A DNA stretch of 64,000 nt, taken from contig JAUIMM010002576.1 of NCBI GenBank assembly GCA_031769625.1, positions 124,001 to 188,000 of the forward strand, given 5' to 3'. Positions within the stretch are counted from its first letter, which is position 1. Each line of letters opens with the position of its first letter. The DNA comes from Taudactylus pleione. Taxonomy: Eukaryota > Chordata > Amphibia > Anura > Myobatrachidae. Positions 50,470 through 62,700 of this stretch are shown here, in pieces. Both the position numbers and the translations under genes were made by a program. The notes under the pieces were generated by a model. The model had not been told where the DNA came from, searched no databases, and saw only the letters and a list, made by a program, of their open reading frames with translations.

Positions 50470-51140
50470 TGGTTTGTATAGTGAGGGAAGGGAATATGTT
50501 ACTACACAGGTGAGAGAGGAAAATGTTTTACTATGGGGTGAAGGAAAGGAATGTGTTACAACAATGGGTGAGGGAGTGGAATGTGTTACTACAGCGGTGA
50601 GAGAATTTTTTTTTACAACAGCAGTGAGAGGGGAATGTGTTACTACACAGATGAGAGAGGTGGGTGTGTTACTACACAGATGAGGAAGGGGGATGTGTTA
50701 CTATAGTGGTGAGGGAGGGGGAAGTGTTACTATACAGGTAGGAGAGGGGAATGTTTTACTACACAGGTGAGGGAGGGAAACGTGTTACTACACAGGTGAG
50801 GGAAGAAAATGTCAAATGTGTTACTACGGGGTGAGAGAAGGGAATGTGTTACTCCAGAGGTAAGGGAGGGGAATAAGTTACTGTAGGGGTGAATGAGGGT
50901 ACAACATGTGTGAGGAAGGGATTGTTTTTCTACACAGGTGTGGGAGGGGAATGTCAAATGTGTTACAACACGGGCGAGGGAAGGAAATGTGTTACTACAG
51001 AGGTGAGCAAGGATAATGTGTTACTACAGTGGTGAGGGAGTGGGATATGTTAGTACACAGGTGAGGGAGGGTAATGTCTTACTGTAACAGTGATGCAATA
51101 CTATAGAGGTGAAGGATCATGTTACTGAAGTGGTGAGATG
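50470..51140. repeat. Degenerate minisatellite of about 28 bp, about 24 copies
   Basis: Copies resemble gtgagggaggggaatgtgtt followed by actacaca, with many substitutions and indels, so this is an old array. Short frames in it are not genes. Confidence 0.8.
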
Positions 51141-51209
51141 GAACTGTAACAGTAAATATCTAAAGGTCTACCAAGCAATGTAAGTAGGTGAGATACAATC
51201 TTAATTAGG

Positions 51210-52880
51210 GGGAAAGATTTACATTGAGTAACCTAAAAAAGAATGAACAGATTACAATTAGACCAGCAGACAAGGGGGGAGCTGTTGTTGTACAGAGTAC
51301 CATTTATTATGACGCTGAAGTAAAAAGACAGCTGTCCGACCAGATGACGTACCAGAAATTACGAGGTGGTCCAGCCATCCTCTTCAAAAAAAAAAGAAGC
51401 TTAGATGACACTTGAACAATGGTGGTTAGATCAGGGTGAGTATGAGTTCCTAAAAACTGATTTTCCAGATACATAAATCTTTTATAAATCCACCAGGAAG
51501 GGCAATTATTTTGGCAAGGAACTCTCTTTTCTCTCATGTCACACAGTATTTAAAATTTTCACCAGCTGTCTTAAAAATACAGATAGTTTTGTAAGAAACA
51601 CCAAAGATTTCATTGAAGGTATCATCGTTACCAAAATTTGTAAACACTTTGTTGGTAACGATGGATGCATCAACCTTATATATGGTTATTCCCCATGGGG
51701 GAGGGTATCAATGCCATTCGAAATACTTTGGTTGGATCACATATAGAAAATCCCCCCGTTGAGTTTTTGATACAACTAATCAAACGAACTCTAACTTGCA
51801 ACTATTTCAAATACGGTCAACTATATTATCTCCAAGTAGCGGGAACTGCGATGGGCAGCAAAACTGTGCCATAATATGCAAAATTCTACATGGATGCATA
51901 TTATCCCGTGATTTGGAGATAGTCTTATTTATTGCTGCTGCTACATTGATGATGGATTTTTGTTTGGTGGGGTACCATGGATGAGCTTAATATCATGTTG
52001 GTATACATGAATATGCTTGATACACCAATCAGATTTACTATGAATGCTCTTATTGATCAAATTGATTTTTTTAGATGTTACGATTTATACCATGAGAGCT
52101 CTAAGGAACAACTCAACTATATGGCCAATCGCTTTACCCAATGGAGTTACAACAGCTCTGTCGTTTTCACTGTGCCTCGCCAAAGCACAGACTATTATCA
52201 AAGATGACAATATGAGGAGGAAGAAAGATTTGGACAAACCCTTTGTAGTTACTGCCAATTACCATAGAGTCAGTCCATAATGCAACATTGGCCGATTGTG
52301 GCCATGGACCCGGCATCCCTTATTAGTTATAAATAGGGCACAACTTGAGGAATCTCCTCTTGCACCCATAACTACTGTATGCTCATTATAGAACCCTACT
52401 ACGTGCCTCAAGTCTCACAAAATGGGATGATATAGATGTATTGGCTGTACCACCCGCAGAAGAATGCTTACTAGTGAAATTTTATATCATCCACATATGG
52501 GACATCAGTTAAAGATTCTATATAGTTTAACTTCTACCTCCAACCATGTTATCTATAATTTGAGTTGCCCATGTTAATTGATGTATGTTAGCAAGGCCAT
52601 TTGCCCATTTTGTGACCGTATAGCTAACCATAGGTCTTCTAGTTGGGTAGAAATTGAGAGTTGTGTCTCAGACACACCGGTGGCGAAACACTTTTATAGT
52701 GCACAGCACCCTTTAGCTACACGGAGATGTATGATTAACTATTGGATCGCATCCCCTGCACGGGGTGGTAGTCATGCAAAAGCACTACTACGAAGAGAGA
52801 CGATGTGGATCTACAAGATGGATACGACCAACCCACGTGGACTTAATGACTCTAGATATTTTGGAATTTTTCAGGAATAA
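51210..52880 (+). pseudogene. Penelope-like retroelement remnant (RT and GIY-YIG endonuclease)
   Basis: In order on the plus strand, spread over several frames, are IRPADKGGAVVV (51.26 kb), a GEGI...N segment (51.7 kb), GTAMGSK (51.85 kb), and YIDDGF (51.94 kb), the catalytic palm motif. DTPIRFTMNALIDQIDF follows (52.03 kb), and at the end TPVAKHF with LLRRETMWIYKMDT (52.68-52.83 kb), typical of the GIY-YIG endonuclease part of Penelope-like elements. Many stops and frameshifts make it inactive. The GIY-YIG start itself is poorly preserved (YVSKAICPFCDRI). Confidence 0.82.
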
Positions 52881-53597
52881 CTGTTTACTTTGGAGTGAAT
52901 AGTGTTTTTCAATTTTTTCTTTTATTAAATGTTTTTTTTGAGTCCTTGAGAAGGTAGTAGTCGTGGTCTGTTTTATTCGCTGAACTCTCTACTTCTGTTT
53001 TTTTTTTCATATGGCTTGTGGTTCTTATTTCATTATTATTTAATGTTTGTATATGTTGTTAATATTTTGATGTGGGCAATTTGGGCTAATTAGCCACCAT
53101 ATCCCCCTACTTGGGTACTTATACAGAGTGCTCAACGGTGCCTATCCATCCCTAAACTTCAGTAGTCTTACACTTACCTATGATATCTGTAGCTTGTTTA
53201 CCTATAAAAGTTTACATATTTGTTACCACTTATGTGTTAGTACAGACAGATGCTTAGCTGTTTATTTATGTCAGCATTGCCTGTGATATTAGTAGCCTAT
53301 TAGGATATATTAATTATATGATTGCTACTCAGATCGATGGTGCAGGCTTACCGCCGGAATCTATGAACATGGGTGGTTGCCTAGCAACCAGTGATTAGCA
53401 TATGATTTGCTCCGGGGCCGTTTATCATTGTAAAATTGCGGCTTAATCCCTGAAAGAACCCATCTTAACCTGTCCTATGGGCTACTTATCGCAAAACTTA
53501 CCGGGAGAGGGTTACTAGCAACATTTGAATTTGTTTGCATTTCACAACTCAAAATTATAGATATTATACATATATATTTATATATCTATATATATAT
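52881..53597. other. AT-rich spacer, possible Penelope-like 3' tail
   Basis: This is AT-rich sequence after the Penelope-like coding remnant, ending in an (AT)-rich microsatellite. There is no gene. Some of it is probably the element's 3' untranslated part, but I see no diagnostic terminus. Confidence 0.5.
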
Positions 53598-54204
53598 TGT
53601 GATAGGATCACTGGTAAAGTGGTCTGTGGCAGGTACATTTGTCCCAGATTCCTGTCTTATGTGTTCTAAACCCCCAGGAGAAAGTCTGCAGTGTAGCAGG
53701 CTTGAGTCTCGGCTTTTTGAAAAGCCGGTTTGGGACCTGGGGGTTGTGGGTGAGAGGAGAGGGAGGGCTCCACCCACGGCCACTCCAGGTTTTGGTTCTC
53801 GCAGCCTGGTAACAGGCTTGTTAGGGTTCCCACCTGAGAGTGGCCAATATAAGCCTTGTGTGTTTAGGGCTGAGTGTCTCACCTGGGAGAGCAGACAGGG
53901 AGTTTACTCAGAGACACTTGAAAACCTAACTGTGAGTGTTGTGCTGTGCCTTTGTTGCTGGTGAGGGCATTAGGCCCTGCCAGGTTCTGGTAGTGAGGGA
54001 ACAACCTGTGAAGTTAGTGCCCCGACAGGGCTAGGATTTATGTTTATGTTTTCTTTATGTTTTTCTGACATTGTACAATAAAGACTGGCGCCGACCAGCT
54101 TGTACTCGCATCCAGACTGGTGTGCTGCTTCCCTGCTGCTGTGTGTGTGTGTAAGGAAGGAGTCCTCTACCCAGGAGAGGGACCCCTAATCTGACGGTGT
54201 CACA
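53598..54204 (+). mobile_element. Solo LTR, 607 bp
   Basis: The segment starts TGTGATAGG and ends GGTGTCACA, with short inverted termini (TGTGA/TCACA). It is flanked by ATAT on both sides (53594-53597 and 54205-54208), a probable 4-bp target duplication within an AT microsatellite. A TATAAG box lies at about 53848 and AATAAA at 54077-54082, in the order expected of U3-R-U5. No internal coding region adjoins, so this is a solo LTR left by recombination between two LTRs. The lineage is not determined. Confidence 0.8.
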
Positions 54205-54217
54205 ATATCTATCTATC

Positions 54218-54242
<25 letters not shown>
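54205..54242. repeat. (ATCT)n/(AT)n microsatellite
   Basis: Simple ATCT then AT dinucleotide repeats lie directly against the LTR end. Confidence 0.9.
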
Positions 54243-54248
<6 letters not shown>

Positions 54249-54580
54249 ATCCACAATGTCCGCACTCCACAAAACAATCATGAAGGTGGGGTGCTCAATT
54301 TTGAGACACAAAATCCATATAATATATATAATATAAAAATGCAATGGAATCGGCACTCACCAGGTTTATGACAAAAAAAAAATCACAGTTTAATCACCAC
54401 TCATGAGTAAAGACGTAAAGTGCACAGCCAACGTTTCGGTCCTAAACGGACCATCCCCAGGACAGAGCAGCAAGAATAAGCCAACAGACAGCCAAATAGA
54501 AAGTGAACACCATCACCACAGAAGCTGACATATATGCCCACCCGAATAAACCCCAGGACCGCCCCCCTGACCACACAGCC
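54243..54580 (-). other. Interspersed-repeat tail
   Basis: Read on the minus strand, the segment contains ggaccgaaacgttggctg and gtgattaaactgtga before a T-rich tract. I associate this phrase with tails of Penelope-like or derived repeats in amphibians. No coding sequence is present. Confidence 0.4.
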
Positions 54581-54860
54581 CTCTGGGTCAGACAAAATCT
54601 AGTAACAAATAACGATGGTATAAAGGACCCGATTCAGACCCGGTCGCTAAGTTGCGCTCGCCCGTTCTGAGCGATTTTTGTCCATCTGCACATGCGTATA
54701 ATTCGTACTGCGCGTGAGCAAGCGAGTCTTTGCGATCTGTTTTTGGTTACTCATAAGCCACTATCAGGTCGCTGCTTTGAGTGACAGATATTGCCGTTTG
54801 TGGGTGGTAACTGGGAAAGGTGCTTGTAAACGGGGGTGTGGTATTGCAGATGCAGGCGTG
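54581..54860. repeat. 280-bp inserted block, copy A
   Basis: The block starts ctctgggtcagacaaaatct and ends gcagatgcaggcgtg. It includes gtcgctaagttgcgctcg and gtactgcgcgtgagca. It differs from copies B and C at about five sites. Its left side continues into unique sequence rather than into the 118-bp array. Confidence 0.93.
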
Positions 54861-57530
54861 CTGATGGCTCCTGATGTATGAGATACACTAGAGAGTGTGT
54901 GGAGGAGAATGGTCAGATCTCTGGGCTGGTAACACACAGTGCATGATGCGAGGAGGAGAGCAGGAGTATAATAGGGGCTGATGGCTCCTGATGTATGAGA
55001 TACACCAGAGAGTGTGAGGAGGAGACTGGTCAGATCTCTGGGCTGGTAACACACAGTGACATGATGTGAGGGGGAGAGCAGGAGTATAATAGGGACTGAT
55101 AGCTCCTGATGTATGAGATACACCAGAGAGTGTGGGGAGGAGATTGGTCAGATCTCTGGGCTGGTAATACACAGTGACATGATGTGAGGAGGAGAGCAGG
55201 AGTATAATAGGGGCTGATGGCTCCAGATGTATGAGATACACCAGAGAGTGTGGGGAGGAGACTGTTCAGATATCTGGGCTGGTAACACACAGTGACATGA
55301 TGTGAGGGGGAGAGCAGGAGTATAATAGGGACTGATGGCTCCTGATGTATGAGATACACCAGAGAGTGTGGGGAGGAGACTGGTCAGATCTCTGGGCTGG
55401 TAACACACAGTGACATGATGTGAGGGGGAGAGCAGGAGTATAATAGGGACTGATAGCTCCTGATGTATGAGATACACCAGAGAGTGTGGAGAGGAGACTG
55501 GTCAGATCTCTGGGCTGGTAACACACAGTGACATGATGTGAGGAGGAGACCAGGAGTATAATAGGAGCTGATGGCGCCTGATGTATGAGATACACCAGAG
55601 TGTGTGGGGAGGAGACTGGTCAGATCTCTGGGCTGGTAACACACAGTGACATGATGTGAGGGGGAGAGCAGGAGTATAATAGGGGCTGATGTCTCCTGAT
55701 GTATGAGATACACAAGAGAGTGTAGGGAGGAGACTGGTCAGATCTCTGGGCTGGTAACACACAGTGTCATGATGTGAGGGGGAGAGCAGGAGTATAATAG
55801 GGGCTGATGGCTCCTGATGTATGAGATACACTAGAAAGTGTGGGGAGGAGACTGGTCAGATCTCTGTTATGGTAACACACAGTGACATGATGTGAGGGGG
55901 AGAGCAGGAGTATAATAGGGGCTGATGGCTCCTGATGTATGAGATACACCAGAGAGTGTGGGGAGGAGACTGGTCAGATATCTGGGCTGGTAGCACACAG
56001 TGACATGATGTGAGGGGGAGAGCAGGAGTATAATAGGGGCAGATCGCTCCTGATGTATGAGATACACCAGAGAGTGTGAGGAGGAGACTGGTCAGATCTC
56101 TGGGCTGGTAACACACAGTAACATGATATGAGGGGGAGAGCAGGTGTATATTAGGGGCTGATGGCTCCTGATGTATGAGATACACTAGAGAGTGTGGGTA
56201 GGAGACTAGTCAGATCTCTGGGCTGGTAATACACAGTGACATGATGTGAGGAGGAGAGCAGGAGTATAATAGGGGCTGATGGCTCCTGATGTATGAGATA
56301 CACCAGAGAGTGTGGGGAGGAGACTGGTCAGATCTCTGGGCTGGTAGCACACAGTGACATGATGTGAGGGGGAGAGCAGGAGTATAATAGGGACTGATAT
56401 CTCCTGATGTATAAGATACACCAGAGAGTGTGGGGAGGAGACTGGTCAGATCTCTGGGCTGGTAACACACAGTGACATGATGTGAGGGGGAGAGCAGGAG
56501 TATAATAGGGGCTGGTGGCTCCTGATGTATGAGATACACCAGAGAGTGTGGGGAGGAGACTGGTCAGATCTCTGGGCTGGTAACACACAGTGACATGATG
56601 TGAGGGGGAGAGCAGGAGTATAATAGGGGATGATGGCTCCTGATGTATGAGATACACCAGAGAGTGTGGGGAGAAGACTGGTCAGATCTCTGGGCTGGTA
56701 ACACACAGTGACATGATGTGAGGAGGAAAGCAGGAGTATAATAGGGGTTGATGGCTCCTGATGTATGAGATACACCAGAGAGTGTGGTGAGGAGACTGGT
56801 CACATCTCTGGGCTGGTAACACACAGTGACATGATGTGAGGAGGAGAGCAGGAGTATAATAGGGGCTGATGGCTCCTGATGTATGAGATAAACCAGAGAG
56901 TGTGGAGAGGAGACTGGTCAGATCTCTGGGCTGGTAACACACAGTGACATGATGTGAGGAGGAAAGCAGGAGTGTAATAGGGACCGATGGCTCCTGATGT
57001 ATGAGATACACCAGAGAGTGTGGGGAGGAGACTGGTCAGATCTCTGGGCTGGTAACACACAGTGACATGAAGTGAGGGGGAGAGCAGGAGTATAATAGGG
57101 GCTGATGGCTCCTGATGTATGAGATACACCAGAGAGTGTGGGAAAGAGACTGGTCAGATCTCTGGGCTGGTAACACACAGAGACATGATGTTAGAGGGAG
57201 AGCAGGAGTATAATAGGGGCTGATGGCTCCTGATGTATGAGATACACCAGAGAGTGTGGGGAGGAGATTGGTCAGATCTCTGGGCTGGTAACACACAGTG
57301 ACATGATGTGAGGGGGAAAGCAGGAGTATAATAGGGGCTGATGGCTCCTGATGTATGAGATACACCAGAGAGTGTGGGGAGGAGACTGGTCAGATCTCTG
57401 GGCTGGTAACACACAGTGACATGATGTGAGGGGGAGAGCAGGAGTATAATAGGGGCTGATGGCTCCAGATGTATGAGATACACCAGAGAGTGTGGGGAGG
57501 AGACTGATCAGATCTCTGGGCTGGTAACAC
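54861..57530. repeat. 118-bp satellite, segment 1 (about 22.6 copies)
   Basis: The unit runs gatctctgggctggtaacac, then acagtgacatgatgtgagga, then on through ctcctgatgtatgagatac to ggagactggtca, 118 bp in total. Each unit produces one 109-codon minus-strand frame beginning MYLIHQEPS. 118 is not a multiple of three, so the product does not form a repeat protein and is not called a gene. Confidence 0.97.
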
Positions 57531-57810
57531 CTCTGGGTCAGACAAAATCTAGTAACAAATAACGATGGTATAAAGGACCTGATTCAGACCCGGTCGCTAA
57601 GTTGCGCTCGCCCGTTCTGAGCGATTTTCGTCCATCTGCACATGCGTATAATTCGTACTGCGCGTGAGCAAGCGAGTCTTTGCGATCTGTTTTTGGTTGC
57701 TCATAAGCCACTATCAGGTCGCTGCTTTGAGTGACAGATATTGCCGTTTGTGGGTGGTAACTGGGGAAGGTGCTTGTAAACGGGGGTGTGGTATTGCAGA
57801 TGCAGGCATG
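57531..57810. repeat. 280-bp inserted block, copy B
   Basis: This is a second copy of the block, embedded between 118-bp units. The left junction falls at ctctggg, which is also part of the 118-bp unit. Confidence 0.95.
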
Positions 57811-59420
57811 CTGATGGCTCCTGATGTATGAGATACACCAGAGAGTGTGTGGAGGAGAATGGTCAGATCTCTGGGCTGGTAACACACAGTGACATGATGT
57901 GAGGGGGAGAGCAGGAGTATAATAGTGGCTGATGGCTCCTGATGTATGAGATACACCAGAGAGTGTGGGGAGGAGACTGGTCAGATTTCTGGGCTGGTAA
58001 CACACAGTGACATGATGTGAGGGGGAGAGCAGGAGTATAATAGGGGCTGATGGCTCCTGATGTATGAGATACACCAGAGAGTGTAGGGAGGAGACTGGTC
58101 AGATCTCTGGGCTGGTAACACACAGTGACATGATGAGAGGGGGAGAGCAGGAGTATAATAGGGGCTGATGGCTTCTGATGTATGAGATACACCAGAAAGT
58201 GTGGGGAGGAGACTGGTCAGATCTCTGGGCTGGTAACATACAGTGACATGATGTGAGGAGGAGAGTAGGAGTATAATAGGTGCTGATGGCTCCTGATGTA
58301 TGAGATACACCAGAGAGTGTGGGGAGGAGACTGGTCAGATCTCTGTTATGGTAACACACAGTGACATGATGTGAGGGGGAGAGCAGGAGTATAATAGGGG
58401 CTGATGGCTCCTGATGTATGAGATACACCAGAGAGTGTGGGGAGGAGACTGGTCAGATCTCTGGGCTGGTAACACACAGTGACATGATGTGAGGGGGAGA
58501 GCAGGCGTATAATAGAGGCTGATGGCTCCTGATGTATGAGATACACCAGAGTGTGTGGGGAGGAGACTGGTCAGATCTCTGGGCTGGTAACACACAGTGA
58601 CATGATGTGAGGGGGGAGAGCAGGAGTATAATAGGGGCTGATGGCTCCTGATGTATGAGATACACCAGAGAGTGTGGAGAGGAGACTGGTCAGATTTCTG
58701 GGCTGGTAACACACAGTAACATGATGTGAGAGGGAGAGCAGGAGTATAATAGGGGATGATGGCTCCTGATGTATGAGATACACCAGAGAGTGTGGGGAGG
58801 AGACTGGTCAGATCTCTGGGCTGGTAACACACAGTGACATGATGTGAGGAGGAGAGCAGGAGCATAATAGGGGTTGATGGCTCCTGATGTATGAGATACA
58901 CCAGAGAGTGTGGTGAGGAGACTGGTCAGATCTCTGGGCTGGTAACACACAGTGACATGATGTGAGGAGGAGAGCAGGAGTATAATAGGGGCTGATGGCT
59001 CCTGATGTATGAGATACACCAGAGAGTGTGGTGAGGAGACTGGTCAGATCTCTGGGCTGGTAACACACAGTGACATGATGTGAGGGGGAGAGCAGGAGTA
59101 TAATAGGGGCTGGTGGCTCCTCATGTATGAGATACACCAGAGAGTGTGGAGAGGAGACTGGTCAGATCTCTGGGCTGGTAACACACAGTGACATGATGTG
59201 AGGGGGAAAGCAGGAGTATAATAGGGGCTGATGGCTCCTGATGTATGAGATACACCAGAGAGTGTGGGGAGGAGACTGGTCAGATCTCTGGGCTGGTAAC
59301 ACACAGTGACATGATGTGAGGGGGAGAGCAGGAGTATAATAGGGGCTGATGGCTCCAGATGTATGAGATACACCAGAGAGTGTGGGGAGGAGACTGATCA
59401 GATCTCTGGGCTGGTAACAC
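57811..59420. repeat. 118-bp satellite, segment 2 (about 13.6 copies)
   Basis: Same 118-bp family. Together with block B it forms a 1890-bp higher-order unit that is nearly repeated from 59421. Confidence 0.97.
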
Positions 59421-59700
59421 CTCTGGGTCAGACAAAATCTAGTAACAAATAACGATGGTATAAAGGACCTGATTCAGACCCGGTCGCTAAGTTGCGCTCG
59501 CCCGTTCTGAGCGATTTTCGTCCATCTGCACATGCGTATAATTCGTACTGCGCGTGAGCAAGCGAGTCTTTGCGATCTGTTTTTGGTTGCTCATAAGCCA
59601 CTATCAGGTCGCTGCTTTGAGTGACAGATATTGCCGTTTGTGGGTGGTAACTGGGGAAGGTGCTTGTAAACGGGGGTGTGGTATTGCAGATGCAGGCATG
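59421..59700. repeat. 280-bp inserted block, copy C
   Basis: This copy is 1890 bp after copy B. The two encode the same 178-codon shadow frame, and I see no difference between them by eye. Confidence 0.95.
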
Positions 59701-62700
59701 CTGATGGCTCCTGATGTATGAGATACACCAGAGAGTGTGTGGAGGAGAATGGTCAGATCTCTGGGCTGGTAACACACAGTGACATGATGTGAGGGGGAGA
59801 GCAGGAGTATAATAGTGGCTGATGGCTCCTGATGTATGAGATACACCAGAGAGTGTGGGGAGGAGACTGGTCAGATTTCTGGGCTGGTAACACACAGTGA
59901 CATGATGTGAGGGGGAGAGCAGGAGTATAATAGGGGCTGATGGCTCCTGATGTATGAGATACACCAGAGAGTGTAGGGAGGAGACTGGTCAGATCTCTGG
60001 GCTGGTAACACACAGTGACATGATGAGAGGGGGAGAGCAGGAGTATAATAGGGGCTGATGGCTTCTGATGTATGAGATACACCAGAAAGTGTGGGGAGGA
60101 GACTGGTCAGATCTCTGGGCTGGTAACATACAGTGACATGATGTGAGGAGGAGAGTAGGAGTATAATAGGTGCTGATGGCTCCTGATGTATGAGATACAC
60201 CAGAGAGTGTGGGGAGGAGACTGGTCAGATCTCTGTTATGGTAACACACAGTGACATGATGTGAGGGGGAGAGCAGGAGTATAATAGGGGCTGATGGCTC
60301 CTGATGTATGAGATACACCAGAGAGTGTGGGGAGGAGACTGGTCAGATCTCTGGGCTGGTAACACACAGTGACATGATGTGAGGGGGAGAGCAGGCGTAT
60401 AATAGAGGCTGATGGCTCCTGATGTATGAGATACACCAGAGTGTGTGGGGAGGAGACTGGTCAGATCTCTGGGCTGGTAACACACAGTGACATGATGTGA
60501 GGGGGGAGAGCAGGAGTATAATAGGGGCTGATGGCTCCTCATGTATGAGATACACCAGAGAGTGTGGAGAGGAGACTGGTCAGATTTCTGGGCTGGTAAC
60601 ACACAGTAACATGATGTGAGAGGGAGAGCAGGAGTATAATAGGGGATGATGGCTCCTGATGTATGAGATACACCAGAGAGTGTGGGGAGGAGACTGGTCA
60701 GATCTCTGGGCTGGTAACACACAGTGACATGATGTGAGGAGGAGAGCAGGAGCATAATAGGGGTTGATGGCTCCTGATGTATGAGATACACCAGAGAGTG
60801 TGGTGAGGAGACTGGTCAGATCTCTGGGCTGGTAACACACAGTGACATGATGTGAGGAGGAGAGCAGGAGTATAATAGGGGCTGATGGCTCCTGATGTAT
60901 GAGATACACCAGAGAGTGTGGTGAGGAGACTGGTCAGATCTCTGGGCTGGTAACACACAGTGACATGATGTGAGGGGGAGAGCAGGAGTATAATAGGGGC
61001 TGGTGGCTCCTCATGTATGAGATACACCAGAGAGTGTGGAGAGGAGACTGGTCAGATCTCTAGGCTGGTAACACACAGTGACATGATGTGAGGGGGAGAG
61101 CAGGAGTATAATAGGGGATGATGGCTCCTGATGTATGAGATACACCAGAGAGTGTGGGGAGGAGACTGGTCAGATCTCTGGGCTGGTAGCACACAGTGAC
61201 ATGATGTGAGGAGGAGAGCAGGAGTATAATAGGGGTTGATGGCTCCTGATGTATGAGATACACCAGAGAGTGTGGTGAGGAGACTGGTCAGATCTCTGGG
61301 CTGGTAACACACAGTGACATGATATGAGGAGGAGAGCAGGAGTATAATAGGGGCTGATGGCTCCTGATGTATGAAATACACCAGAGAGTGTGGAGAGGAG
61401 ACTGGTCAGATCTCTGGGCTGGTAACACACAGTGACATGATGTGAGGAGGAAAGCAGGAGTATAATAGGGACTGATGGCTCCTGATGTATGAGATACACC
61501 AGAGAGTGTGGGGAGGAGACTGGTCAGATCTCTGGGCTGGTAACACACAGTGACATGATGTGAGGAGGAAAGCAGGAGTATAATAGGGGCTGATGGCTCC
61601 TGATGTATGAGATACACCAGAGAGTGTGGGGAGGAGACTGGTCAGATCTCTGGGCTGGTAACACACAGTGACATGATGTGAGGAGGAAAGCAGGAGTATA
61701 ATAGGGGCTGATGGCTCCTGATGTATGAGATACACCAGAGAGTGTGGGGAGGAGACTGGTCAGATCTCTGGGCTGGTAACACACAGTGACATGGTGTGAG
61801 GAGGAGAGCAGGAGTATAATAGGGGTTGATGGCTCCTGATGTATGAGATACACCAGAGAGTGTGGTGAGTAGACTGGTCAGATCTCTGGGCTGGTAACAC
61901 ACAGTGACATGATATGAGGAGGAGAGCAGGAGTATAATAGGGGCTGATGGCTCCTGATGTATGAGATACACCAGAGAGTGTGGAGAGGAGACTGGTCAGA
62001 TCTCTGGGCTGGTAACACACAGTGACATGATGTGAGGAGGAAAGCAGGAGTATAATAGGGACTGATGGCTCCTGATGTATGAGATACACCAGAGAGTGTG
62101 GGGAGGAGACTGGTCAGATCTCTGGGCTGGTAACACACAGTGACATGATGTGAGGAGGAAAGCAGGAGTATAATAGGGGCTGATGGCTCCTGATGTATGA
62201 GATACACCAGAGAGTGTGGGGAGGAGACTGGTCAGATCTCTGGGCTGGTAACACACAGTGACATGATGTGATGAGGAAAGCAGGAGTATAATAGGGGCTG
62301 ATGGCTCCTGATGTATGAGATACACCAGAGAGTGTGGGGAGGAGACTGGTCAGAACTCTGGGCTGGTAACACACAGTGACATGTTGTGAGGGGGAGAGCA
62401 GAAGTATAATAGGGGCTGGGGGCTCCTGATGTATGAGATACACCAGAGAGTGTGGGGAGGAGACTGGTCAGATCTCTGGGCTGGTAACACACAGTGACAT
62501 GATGTGAGGGGGAGAGCAGGACTATAATAGGGGATGATGGCTCCTGATGTATGAGATACACCAGAGAGTGTGGGGAGGAGACTGGTCAGATCTCTGGTCT
62601 GGTAACACACAGTGACATGATGTGAGGAGGAGAGCAGGAGTATAATAGGGGTTGATGGCTCCTGATGTATGAGATACAACAGAGAGTGTGGTGAGGAGAC

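Noticed and set aside
53599..53964. Plus 121-codon frame and opposing minus 98-codon frame
   Set aside because: Both lie inside the solo LTR, which is non-coding, and neither has a recognisable motif.
53598..54204. LTR of an intact endogenous retroelement
   Set aside because: There is no second LTR and no gag or pol sequence beside it; the target duplications flank the single LTR.
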